From positions 1 to 64,000 of the forward strand of contig DASZLX010000031.1 of assembly GCA_035552155.1 (NCBI GenBank): DNA of 64,000 nucleotides, read 5' to 3'. This DNA is from DASXHY01 sp035552155 (lineage in GTDB: Bacteria; Verrucomicrobiota; Verrucomicrobiia; Limisphaerales; DASXHY01). The number at the start of each line of letters is the position of its first letter. Within the stretch, counting starts at the first letter, position 1. The translations under genes and the position numbers were made by a program. The notes beneath the pieces are model-generated. The model did not search any database, had not been told where the DNA came from, and was given only the letters and a program-made list of their open reading frames with translations. Positions 1 through 7,089 of the stretch are shown here, one piece after another.

Positions 1-24
1 ATCAAAATGAGCTTTCGTGGTAGA

Positions 25-85
25 GCGCGTCACTCCGTGCGCGCGTTACAATTGCAACAGAAGCGGCGCGCACGGAGTGACGCGC
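25..85. repeat. Long perfect inverted repeat (REP-like or terminator)
   Basis: Two perfectly complementary 20-bp arms lie at 25-44 and 66-85, separated by 21 bp. A second pair, gtagagcgcg at 20-29 and cgcgctctac at 94-103, extends it. It lies at the 3' end of the leftward TPR gene, which stops at 100. It could fold as a very stable hairpin in the transcript, but there is no T-tract, so an intergenic palindromic repeat is at least as likely as a Rho-independent terminator. Confidence 0.7.
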
Positions 86-99
86 CCGACCACCGCGCT

Positions 100-1518
100 C
101 TACTCCAGCCCTTTCGGAAAATTCTGCCTATAAGGCCGCCCCGCTTGATACAGCCGTAGTCGCTCCTGCATATCCGGCACCGTCTTTTGCGCTCCCGCGG
201 CAGTTGCCGCGTCGATCGCTTTTTGCTCCGCGTCCTGCGCGTCCTTGAAACCCCCCGTTTCCGCGTCCGCCATCGCCAGCGTATCCAGCACAAAAGGCTG
301 TCCACTGCCGGTCAACTCATTCGCCCGTTGCGCGAGCGCGAGCGCTTCCGCGCCGTTCCGAACCGCGGAATTTTCATCCGCCGCCAGCACGCGCGCCAGC
401 CACGTCAGGGTTTCAAAATCATCCGGCCCGAGTCGCAATGCCTCGCGAAAATGTTTCACCGCCTCAGCACTCTGCCCGCGACGCAGGCAAGCCTTGCCCA
501 TCAGGTAATGCGGTCGCGGATCTTGCGGCGCCAGCCGCGCCGCTTCGGAATACTCGCTCATCGCGTCGTCGAGGCGACCCATATCGACGAACAGCGTGCC
601 CAAATTGACGTGCGGCAGCGCCGCGTTCGGATTCAGGCGCAACGCCTCCCGATATTCCTTCAACGCCTCGTCGCGCGAGCCCATCGCCGCCAGCAGATTG
701 GCGAGATTATTGTGCGCCTGGAACCGGTGCGGGTCGATCCGGACCGCTTCGCGATATTCCGCCAGCGCCTCCGATTGTTGACTATCCTGTTCGAGCGCCA
801 CACCCAGGTTGAGGTGCGCCACCGCGTTATTTTTTGTGAGCGCAATGGCGTGGGTGAAAAGTGTTTCGCTGTTTTGCCAGAAACCAAGTTGTCGTTCCGT
901 CGCAAACAGGCTGGTCACGAGAGCCAGTGCCGCGACCACCGCAATCGCCCTCCGGGAAACGCGAAATCGCTCCGCCAAATCCGTTACCCCGTACGCCAGC
1001 GCGATAAATATACCGATGGAAGGAACATAAGTATAACGATCCGCCAGCGCCTGTCCGCCCACCTGCACCAAACCAATCACCGGCACCAGCGTTCCCAAAT
1101 ACCACAGCCAGCCCACCAGCAGATACGGCTGGTTTTTTCGCGCCGCCCACACGAGCGCGGAGATTAATCCCAAAATGATCGCCGCCCCCGCGATCTGCCA
1201 CCACGGAATTTCATTTGGCAGCGGATAAATCACCGCGAGATTTTTCGGCCAAACTATTTTTCCGAGATATTCCACGTAAGACACCAGCGCGTTCGCGACC
1301 CGCAGCCCGAGCGGACGTTGTTCGAGCGACATTACCGCTTCGCTGCGTTGCGCAAGGAACGTCACAATGCACGAACCGAGCGTGAGGATCAGAAACGGCA
1401 CTTTCTCCACGAGCAGCCGCCGGGTGTTTCGGATTTCGAACCACCGTCCTCTCTCCAGCGGCCAGACATCCAGGAGCAACATCACGAACGGCAGCGTTAC
1501 GAGCATCGGCTTCGCCAT
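100..1518 (-). CDS. C-terminal part of a frameshifted TMTC-like membrane/TPR protein
   Basis: This 472-residue frame carries the second half of a polytopic membrane protein followed by TPR repeats. It opens with MAKPMLVTLPFVMLLLDVWP, a typical internal segment of DUF1736/TMTC-like proteins, not a natural N terminus. Reading upstream in this frame gives WYIWTVALFALSL, which joins the membrane region to the preceding frame. Several hydrophobic segments fill residues 1-210, and about five TPR units follow from residue 230 (for example AHLNLGVALEQ, AHNNLANLLAAMGS, PHVNLGTLFVDMGR). Family members are membrane proteins, some of them linked to protein mannosylation. The gene is broken relative to its N-terminal half by a frameshift in a 7-bp repeat at 1561-1588. 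It ends in TAG. Confidence 0.75.
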   Translation of the reverse strand: MAKPMLVTLPFVMLLLDVWPLERGRWFEIRNTRRLLVEKVPFLILTLGSCIVTFLAQRSEAVMSLEQRPLGLRVANALVSYVEYLGKIVWPKNLAVIYPLPNEIPWWQIAGAAIILGLISALVWAARKNQPYLLVGWLWYLGTLVPVIGLVQVGGQALADRYTYVPSIGIFIALAYGVTDLAERFRVSRRAIAVVAALALVTSLFATERQLGFWQNSETLFTHAIALTKNNAVAHLNLGVALEQDSQQSEALAEYREAVRIDPHRFQAHNNLANLLAAMGSRDEALKEYREALRLNPNAALPHVNLGTLFVDMGRLDDAMSEYSEAARLAPQDPRPHYLMGKACLRRGQSAEAVKHFREALRLGPDDFETLTWLARVLAADENSAVRNGAEALALAQRANELTGSGQPFVLDTLAMADAETGGFKDAQDAEQKAIDAATAAGAQKTVPDMQERLRLYQAGRPYRQNFPKGLE

Positions 1519-2072
1519 GAGGCTGAGTGCAAATAAGGCAACCGTCCAAATGTACCAGCCTTTGGAACTTGGACTTTGGACTTTGGACCCCGGACCTCGG
1601 CCTCAGAAAATTTCACATACGCCAGCAACGCCGATAATCCAAAAAACGTGCTCAGCACGTCCTTGCGCTCGGAAATCCACGCCACGGATTCCACGTGCAA
1701 CGGGTGCCACGCGAACAGCGCCGCCACGAACGCCGCCGGCCATAATTTACGCGTTGCGCGAAACAGCAGCAGGAAAAGCAGCAGCGCATTGGCCGCGTGG
1801 AACAGGACATTGACCAAATGTTGCGCCCCCGGGTTCGGGCCAAATAAACTCGCGTCGGCCATGTGCGAAATCCACGTCAGCGGATGCCAATTACTCGCGT
1901 GCCACGTCGTGAATGCCCATTTGACTCCGCTCCACGTTAACCCCGCCTCCACGTGGCTGTCTTGCGGGTAATCCGGATCGTCGAAAACCACAAAGGCCGC
2001 GTGCCGCACTGGCGAATACACCAGCACAGTCACCAGCGCGAGCAGCAGGCAAATCGTACGCGGACGGGCCAT
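1497..2072 (-). CDS. N-terminal part of a frameshifted TMTC-like membrane/TPR protein
   Basis: This frame encodes the start of the same protein as the 100-1518 frame. It begins with a signal-anchor-like helix (residues 5-25), then FDDPDYPQDSHVEAGLTW, a luminal/periplasmic acidic motif, and FAWHPLHVESVAWISERKDVLST, both characteristic of the TMTC-like/O-mannosyl family seen in many Verrucomicrobia and Planctomycetes. Family-like sequence stops at about SALLAYVKFSE. The next residues, RGPKSKVQVPK, are translated 7-bp repeat, and everything after that is out of frame. The downstream frame is offset by 2 nt. One extra 7-bp unit, or loss of two, would fuse the halves. Sequencing error cannot be excluded. 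Confidence 0.7.
   Translation of the reverse strand: MARPRTICLLLALVTVLVYSPVRHAAFVVFDDPDYPQDSHVEAGLTWSGVKWAFTTWHASNWHPLTWISHMADASLFGPNPGAQHLVNVLFHAANALLLFLLLFRATRKLWPAAFVAALFAWHPLHVESVAWISERKDVLSTFFGLSALLAYVKFSEAEVRGPKSKVQVPKAGTFGRLPYLHSASWRSRCS
1561..1588 (-). repeat. 7-bp tandem repeat (GTCCAAA)n at the frameshift point
   Basis: Read on the minus strand there are two perfect GTCCAAA units (1588-1575) and two degenerate ones (1574-1561). The unit length is not a multiple of 3, so changes in copy number shift the reading frame. The same heptamer occurs at 16513, 20603, 22725 and 22803. Confidence 0.85.
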
Positions 2073-2185
2073 CGCTCTCTTTGTGATTCATTTCCCGCGC
2101 CGCAACAAGCGCGAAAAAAACGGGACGGGCACAAGGCCCGTCCCGCGTGAAGACGCTTCGGTGTCAGACCATTTGGTCCGCTCGA

Positions 2186-2590
2186 TTAATTATCCGACGG
2201 CGGATTCTGCGGCGGAGGCGGCTGTTGCCCATCCTGTTCGCCATCATGTCCCGGCGGCCGGCCCATGCCGCCTTGCGGGCGATGAGGTCGCAACTCATCC
2301 GGCGTCAGCTTGCCGTCGCCGTTTTTATCCAGTTTCTTCAACGCCGCCGACGCATTGGCGATTTCATCGGCGTCAATCACACCGTCGTGGTTCGCGTCCA
2401 GCGCTTCCATCACCGGCGAGGGCGGCGGGCGATGGCCATTCATTCCGCGCGGACCGTCGGGCCCGCCCGGGCCTTGATGATGGGGATTCTGGTTGTCCGG
2501 CGGCGGACCGCCGGCATCTTGGGCGTTGACTGTGAGTGTGGCTGCGCTGAGCGCCAGCGCGGCCAGCATGGTTTTGGTTATGTTTTTCAT
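2186..2590 (-). CDS. Secreted EF-hand protein, Pro/Gly/His-rich
   Basis: The 134-residue protein has a signal peptide (residues 1-23, cut near VNA-QD) and two canonical EF-hand loops, DANHDGVIDADE at 65-76 and DKNGDGKLTPDE at 88-99. These are flanked by low-complexity Pro/Gly/His/Asp-rich arms. It is expected to bind calcium or another divalent metal in the periplasm. An AGGAG ribosome-binding site lies 7 bp before the ATG. It follows the receiver gene (2633-3046) on the same strand with a 42-bp gap and is probably co-transcribed with it, which would place it under the CTTAAGGT promoter at 3047-3086. Its exact role is unknown. Confidence 0.8.
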   Translation of the reverse strand: MKNITKTMLAALALSAATLTVNAQDAGGPPPDNQNPHHQGPGGPDGPRGMNGHRPPPSPVMEALDANHDGVIDADEIANASAALKKLDKNGDGKLTPDELRPHRPQGGMGRPPGHDGEQDGQQPPPPQNPPSDN

Positions 2591-2632
2591 TTTGTCTCCT
2601 TTGTTTGTTGTTTGTGTTGTTAAGTTGTCAGG

Positions 2633-3046
2633 TCAGGTCGCCAGCGGAAATTTTTGAAAATTGAGGGCCGAAGCTTCCACGCCGGCCAGCGTTCGTTTGA
2701 GTTCGGGGATGGAAAAAGGTTTGCAGAGCAGGCCGCAGAATCCGTTTTCCCGGGCCGATTCCTCCGTGAACATTCTGCCTCCGGTGGCCAGCAAAACTTT
2801 TGCCGCCGGCGCCATCGCCTGCAAATGGCGGCGGAAATCGAATCCGTTCATGCCCGGCATCTCGAAATCCGTGACCACCAGGTGAAAGGAATCCGGCGCC
2901 GCCGCGAACGCATCAAGCGCCTGCCACGGCGAAGGGAACGAGCAGATTTCCGCGTCGCTGACCGCCGCCAGCAATTCGGTGACCACGTCCAGGGTATCGG
3001 TATCATTGTCCACCACCATCCAGCGAGCGCCTGTTTCGTTTTTCAT
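2633..3046 (-). CDS. Stand-alone response-regulator receiver protein
   Basis: The 137-residue protein is a single REC domain with the acidic pocket (WMVVDNDTD), the phospho-acceptor Asp in VVTDFEMPGMNG, and the Lys in LLCKPF. There is no output domain, so it probably acts through protein contacts or as a phosphate sink. The start is supported by a promoter whose spacing to the ATG is identical to that of the YHYH gene and of ATG 7021. This suggests it belongs to the regulon of the OmpR-type regulator at 7090-7740. It heads a two-gene unit with the EF-hand gene. Confidence 0.85.
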   Translation of the reverse strand: MKNETGARWMVVDNDTDTLDVVTELLAAVSDAEICSFPSPWQALDAFAAAPDSFHLVVTDFEMPGMNGFDFRRHLQAMAPAAKVLLATGGRMFTEESARENGFCGLLCKPFSIPELKRTLAGVEASALNFQKFPLAT

Positions 3047-3086
3047 GCCCTCACTCTACGCGAAGCCACCTTAAGGGAATGTGAAG
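3047..3086 (-). promoter_or_regulatory. Direct-repeat promoter, leaderless type (site 1)
   Basis: On the minus strand CTTCACATT (3086-3078) and CTTAAGGTG (3075-3067) form a direct repeat with an 11-bp period. Then come 8 bp, the -10-like TAGAGT (3058-3053), 6 bp and the ATG at 3046. The spacing is identical to the sites at 6771-6810 and 6981-7020. An 11-bp direct repeat just upstream of a -10 is the classic layout of OmpR/PhoB-family activated promoters. Confidence 0.7.
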
Positions 3087-3189
3087 CGGGAGAAATACCT
3101 GCGAACTTAAAAATTTTATTTCACGAATTACCGGCAACGCATGAACCATTTGGGCTGATGTTCCGAGGGGACAATCGTGGGACCCGCGT

Positions 3190-3840
3190 TCACGGCCTCG
3201 TTTCGGCGACAATGGGCGGCGCCACGAACCGCTCATCCGTGAGCGTCCGCAAAAATGCCACCAGCGCCCGCTTGTCCGCCGCATTCAGGGGCACGCCGCC
3301 GTCGGGATGCTTCGCCAGATTCGGGTCCAGCGTGGCGCTGCGTTTCGTGCCGGTGCAATAATGTTCCACCACTTCCTCCAGCGTCCGAAACCGCCCGTCG
3401 TGCATGTAAGGTCCGGTCACCGCCACGTTGCGCAACGACGGCACGGAAAATTTCCCGCGATCGCCTTCCCGTTTCGTCACCACATAACGGCCCGTGTCCC
3501 TGAATGACGAATCGAGCCCGTTGTTGGCAAAATCCTGGCTCTGAAATAACGCTCCGCCGTGGCAATGAAAACAATCCGCGCCAAATTGCCCGTGATAGGG
3601 ATTATATTCCGTGTGAAACAACTCGAAGCCGCGCTGCTCTTCCGCCGTGAACTTTTCCTTCCCCAGCATCACGCGATCAAATTTGGAATCGAATGAAACC
3701 TGCGCCAACAAAAATTGTTCCAACGCCCGTGCGATGCGGTCGCTGTTGATTTCGCCGGAGCCAAAAGCATTGGCGAACAACCGGTGATAATCCGCGTCTT
3801 CTGAAAGTTTCGTCACCAGGTGATCCAGCGATTCGTGCAT
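3190..3840 (-). CDS. C-terminal half of MbnH-like di-heme cytochrome c peroxidase
   Basis: The 216-residue frame contains the second haem site CFHCH, the GKFSVPSLRNVAVTGPYMHDGRF motif and a distal HYCTGTK region typical of bacterial di-heme peroxidases of the MauG/MbnH type. It is in the same frame as the upstream 3853-4971 gene and separated from it by a single TAG codon (PI-stop-NPIEMHES), so it is the continuation of that protein. Homologues read PIxNPxEM with no stop at this point. An ATG at 3840 could restart translation, but the product would lack a signal peptide and the first haem, so it would be inactive alone. Confidence 0.8.
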   Translation of the reverse strand: MHESLDHLVTKLSEDADYHRLFANAFGSGEINSDRIARALEQFLLAQVSFDSKFDRVMLGKEKFTAEEQRGFELFHTEYNPYHGQFGADCFHCHGGALFQSQDFANNGLDSSFRDTGRYVVTKREGDRGKFSVPSLRNVAVTGPYMHDGRFRTLEEVVEHYCTGTKRSATLDPNLAKHPDGGVPLNAADKRALVAFLRTLTDERFVAPPIVAETRP

Positions 3841-3852
3841 CTCAATCGGGTT

Positions 3853-4971
3853 CTAGATCGGTTGCAGGACCTGTTCGCGCAACGAAGCCGCGCGGCCGTC
3901 CCAGAAAAATTCCTTTTTCCACGCGAGATTTTCCAACGGCATGGCGTTGCGCGTGCCCGCGTCGCCGTCAATTCCGCGGCTGACCCGGCGTCGCTCCGCA
4001 AACCCCTCGCGCGGATGATGGCACGCCGCGCAGGATTGCGAATTGTTCGCCGAAAGCCGCCGGTCAAAAAATAATTCGCTGCCCAGCGAAACGCCTTCCA
4101 CGGTCAACGGATTATCGCGCGGAAGTTCGGGGCGCGGAAAAAATTTCGAAATCGTGAGCCGATAAGGCGTGGCATCGGGTGCCATCAAAAATCGTGAGAC
4201 CGGCATCCTGCCGGTCTCACTTATCTTCGAAATCGGAGACAGCCCGAACGTCTGTCCTGCGGAAACGGAAAACGCGCGCTCGATATTGTCACGCATTCGC
4301 AAAGCCAAAACATCGTTCGTCCGCGAATGTGTCGTATCCGTGGCGTCACTCAAGCCGATGACGTATTTACCGGAGAGGATTTTTTCCACGTCGAACGCGA
4401 TTTGCAACCGGGTGGTGGAAATCGTATTGAGCTCGACCGGCAACTCGACCGTCATCAATTCGCGGTCCGTGGCCAGATGATACGAAAACCCGCTTCGCCT
4501 CCCGCCATTTTGCCACGCACCTTCGAAGGCGAGAAAAACGTATTCGCTCGACCAACCCCAATACAAGTGGTTCACCACCGGGTTGAGCGGATGTCCCCCC
4601 GGCCATTGCGCGGCGTCCGCGTGATTGATTGCCGGTGGGAGCCCGATTTGAAACCGGATCCGCTCAAAATTTTCGGCGGGAATATCGTGCAGCGTAAAAC
4701 TCGTCCGCCCTTCGCGCGCACTGATGCAGGCAAACTCGTTGGTTTGCGTGAGCCAGGTTCCGTCGGCGCGCCGCAAGGAGACGTCCGATACAATAAAATC
4801 CAATCGCGTGACGGAAATTTTCTGCCCTGCGACGGTTTGGTTGTTGAGCGCGTCGAAAATCAGCGGCGCATTGTTGAAGCGCGGCAGGATTGCGATTTCA
4901 AGGTCCGCGCCGCGCGCCGCACTCCACGCGCCGAGGAGCAAAAACACAATCGTTGCGCGCGCCATTTTCAT
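3853..4971 (-). CDS. MbnP-like domain fused to N-terminal half of MbnH-like di-heme peroxidase (amber-interrupted)
   Basis: After a signal peptide (residues 1-21) comes an MbnP-like domain (about 22-235) with the signature NHLYWGWSSEYVFLAFEG. A linker follows, then the start of a di-heme peroxidase, LPRDNPLTVEGVSLGSELFFDRRLS, with the first haem motif CAACH at about residue 314. In methanobactin operons MbnH is known to oxidise a Trp of its partner MbnP so that MbnP binds copper. Here substrate and enzyme are encoded as one chain, which I have inferred would act in cis. Codon 373 is TAG; without it the protein would be 593 residues. The start overlaps the YHYH gene by 4 bp, so the two are translationally coupled. 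A 27-bp palindrome lies in the linker. Confidence 0.75.
   Translation of the reverse strand: MKMARATIVFLLLGAWSAARGADLEIAILPRFNNAPLIFDALNNQTVAGQKISVTRLDFIVSDVSLRRADGTWLTQTNEFACISAREGRTSFTLHDIPAENFERIRFQIGLPPAINHADAAQWPGGHPLNPVVNHLYWGWSSEYVFLAFEGAWQNGGRRSGFSYHLATDRELMTVELPVELNTISTTRLQIAFDVEKILSGKYVIGLSDATDTTHSRTNDVLALRMRDNIERAFSVSAGQTFGLSPISKISETGRMPVSRFLMAPDATPYRLTISKFFPRPELPRDNPLTVEGVSLGSELFFDRRLSANNSQSCAACHHPREGFAERRRVSRGIDGDAGTRNAMPLENLAWKKEFFWDGRAASLREQVLQPI
4194..4220. repeat. 27-bp palindrome inside the MbnP-MbnH linker
   Basis: The arms GTGAGACCGGCA and TGCCGGTCTCAC are perfectly complementary over 12 bp around a TCC loop. On the minus strand it is translated in frame as ETGRMPVSR, at the domain junction. 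The same core, GACCGGCA-TCC-TGCCGGTC, is found inside ligA (55713-55731). Confidence 0.85.
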
Positions 4972-6770
4972 GGATTCACAGTGAAGCCATTCGGTTGCAC
5001 ATAGCTTGGTCCGCTCTGCTGCTCCGGCGGTGGCGAAAACGTGATGGTCACCGTTTGCCCGCTTAAAGTCGCGTCCGCGGGAATGGACAGCGTGCCGGTG
5101 ACCGTGCCCGTCCCGCCATTGTAGGTGTAGCTCGCGCCCGACACGGTCATCGCGCCAATAGTGAAAGCCTGCACCGGAGCGCCCGTGTGCGGCGGCACCG
5201 GCGGCGTGGCGCTCGCGCTGATGACCGCCGTGATGCTGATATTATTCTGGCCGCGCGATCCCGCGGTCGGAGTCAACGTAATGGTTTGCCCGCCTCCTCC
5301 GCTCGTCGTGCCAGTCACGGCGTCGTAGTTTGAAAGGCCCGTGCGCGCCATGCGATAAAACTCCGCCGCCGCGCCGCCATTGAAATTCGTTCGCGTGTTG
5401 ATTCCCTGCGACACCACACCCGTCAGGTTCGTGGTCCAATGGTTCAAATCACCCGAGGCCTCCACCTGGTAAGTGCCGCCGTCCACCGAATTCCAGGAGA
5501 GCGTCACGGTTGACGCTTCCACCGCCGGCGCGCCAACCGAAAATGCTCCATTCGGCCCGCCGACAAAATTCGTCATCACCGTTTCCGCAATGCTCGCCAC
5601 ACTGCCGCCGGTCGCGCTGCCGTAAAAGGCCCGCCCAATATTATAAGGAAACGTGGGCGTTCCGTTGGAAGAAATGCTCACGAAATAGGCGTAAGTCCCA
5701 TTGGGAAATTCCGGCGTCACGCACCAGCGCCCATTATACTCGTCCAGGTCAAAGTCCGCGCCCTGCACATAGCCGTGATCGCCGAGATAATCGTTGTCCT
5801 CCATGTAGCGGCCCAGCGGATAACTCGAGCTGACCGCCGGTCCCGATTGGTTCCAGCTCACTCCAAATGCCCTCACCGCCCATTGCGGAATCGTCGTGCG
5901 CCCGTTCGCGGTGAGATTGCTGGTTCCATACAGGCCGTTGCGAATCACGTAACCCGAAATCATCCGACGCACGCCGTTGGCGGAATTCGTCGGATTGGAA
6001 TAACCGTAAGGCCCGTAAATCGGGAAGCCATCGCCAACCCAACCGAGAATCGGCGAATGTTTTCCGATAGCGTTGGTGGACTCGCTATAAGTTTTCGCCG
6101 ACGGATCATAATCCACGTGATCGCCGAGTTGATAACGCAGCGCGATCGGGTTCGCGTGATAATGATACGTGCCCGTGTTTTGCTGGTGCGCATTGCCCGG
6201 ATCGAACGTCGCTCCTTCATTCACATAGGCATCGCGGTTCCAATAACCCGCGTTTCCGCCCATGCTGGAAGTGTCCGCCGTTCCGTTCCAGTAAAACGCG
6301 TCCCAACTATTGAACATCTCCACGCCATCCACAAAAATCCCGATTTGTCCGCCGCCCGTGAGCGTCTTGCTGGCCGGCACTCCGTTCGTGCGCGGGAAAC
6401 GGTAGAGCAGTTTTTGATTCACCGGCAGATTTGGAAACGCCCCGTTCTGCCACGGGCCCATATTATATCCCGCCAGCCCGGTGCTGAAAACATAGACCCA
6501 GTTCGACGAGGAATCGACCTCCTGCACCCCGCAATACGCCGGCGCCGATTGCGATTGCGAGCCGTTGCTCCACGTCGTGAGCGTGGTGCCGGCGGCTTTC
6601 ATGGAGTTGTTCGTGTAGATGCGCGCGTATTGCCCGGAATAAGTCGTGAACCAGCAATTCGTGCGCGGATCGACGTCCGCGGCGGAATTTCTGGCGAACA
6701 GATGCAAACCAATCATCACCGCGAGCCGGCAAAATTGTTTCGAGCCGAAACGGACGTGGATTGTTTTCAT
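4968..6770 (-). CDS. Secreted YHYH-domain protein with C-terminal Ig-like repeats
   Basis: The 600-residue exported protein has a signal peptide (about residues 1-31). Its N-terminal two-thirds is a YHYH domain: the motif TYHYHANP is at 201-208, with DGVEMFNSWDAF, VGDGFPIYGPYG and YVQGADFDLDEYNGR around it. After about residue 400 there are Gly/Thr-rich Ig-like or BIg-type segments. YHYH-domain proteins are often annotated near metal-related or extracellular enzymes, but no reaction is established. It is the first gene of the unit and overlaps the MbnP-MbnH gene by 4 bp. Its ATG lies 6 bp after a -10-like hexamer, so the mRNA is probably leaderless. Confidence 0.8.
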   Translation of the reverse strand: MKTIHVRFGSKQFCRLAVMIGLHLFARNSAADVDPRTNCWFTTYSGQYARIYTNNSMKAAGTTLTTWSNGSQSQSAPAYCGVQEVDSSSNWVYVFSTGLAGYNMGPWQNGAFPNLPVNQKLLYRFPRTNGVPASKTLTGGGQIGIFVDGVEMFNSWDAFYWNGTADTSSMGGNAGYWNRDAYVNEGATFDPGNAHQQNTGTYHYHANPIALRYQLGDHVDYDPSAKTYSESTNAIGKHSPILGWVGDGFPIYGPYGYSNPTNSANGVRRMISGYVIRNGLYGTSNLTANGRTTIPQWAVRAFGVSWNQSGPAVSSSYPLGRYMEDNDYLGDHGYVQGADFDLDEYNGRWCVTPEFPNGTYAYFVSISSNGTPTFPYNIGRAFYGSATGGSVASIAETVMTNFVGGPNGAFSVGAPAVEASTVTLSWNSVDGGTYQVEASGDLNHWTTNLTGVVSQGINTRTNFNGGAAAEFYRMARTGLSNYDAVTGTTSGGGGQTITLTPTAGSRGQNNISITAVISASATPPVPPHTGAPVQAFTIGAMTVSGASYTYNGGTGTVTGTLSIPADATLSGQTVTITFSPPPEQQSGPSYVQPNGFTVNP

Positions 6771-6810
6771 GCGCGCAGTTTATGCGCAGCCACCTTAAGA
6801 GAACCTTAAG
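6771..6810 (-). promoter_or_regulatory. Direct-repeat promoter, leaderless type (site 2)
   Basis: On the minus strand CTTAAGGTT (6810-6802) and CTTAAGGTG (6799-6791) form an 11-bp direct repeat. Then come 8 bp, TAAACT (6782-6777), 6 bp and ATG (6770). This is the best-preserved copy of the motif. It drives the YHYH and MbnP-MbnH genes. Confidence 0.75.
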
Positions 6811-6852
6811 CCGCGAAGTCTCGTAAAAAAATAACGGCGCGTTATTTTGAAC

Positions 6853-6875
6853 CGGAGCGCCGACTTACAGTCGGC
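6853..6875. repeat. Short hairpin repeat CGGAGC-GCCGACT-TAC-AGTCGGC
   Basis: A 7-bp perfect stem with a 3-nt loop is preceded by CGGAGC. A second copy at 45790-45812 has the stem GCCGATT/AATCGGC, so one base pair has changed on both sides together. It lies in the divergent intergenic region 6771-7089. Apart from the promoters I see nothing else there. Confidence 0.75.
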
Positions 6876-6980
6876 TTATCGCTTGGAAAACGAACAGGCT
6901 TAATTTTCCTTTTGCGCGGGAATAATACTCCCTATTCCATCGGCTCGGAGCGGGCAGGGCGAAGGCCCACCATTTAGTTT

Positions 6981-7020
6981 CTTCATCCCAACTTAAGGTT
7001 CGCCCCATTAATCTCACGGA
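6981..7020 (+). promoter_or_regulatory. Direct-repeat promoter, leaderless type (site 3, autoregulatory)
   Basis: CTTCATCCC (6981-6989) and CTTAAGGTT (6992-7000) form an 11-bp direct repeat. Then come 8 bp, TAATCT (7009-7014), 6 bp and an ATG at 7021. The layout matches sites 1 and 2, facing the two-component operon, which suggests autoregulation. Confidence 0.7.
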
Positions 7021-7089
7021 ATGCTGCGGCAAATCGAACTCGCGCCCACGCGCCGCTTCGCTATGCTGCCGCTGGATACCGACGCGGCC

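Noticed and set aside
3190..4971. Genome-wide recoding of TAG
   Set aside because: Genes ending at 100, 17819 and 51459 use TAG as an ordinary stop, so only this site is unusual.
5775..6809. A 344-codon + strand frame opposite the YHYH gene
   Set aside because: Arg/Ile-rich shadow translation with no signal or domain; the YHYH gene has clear motifs.
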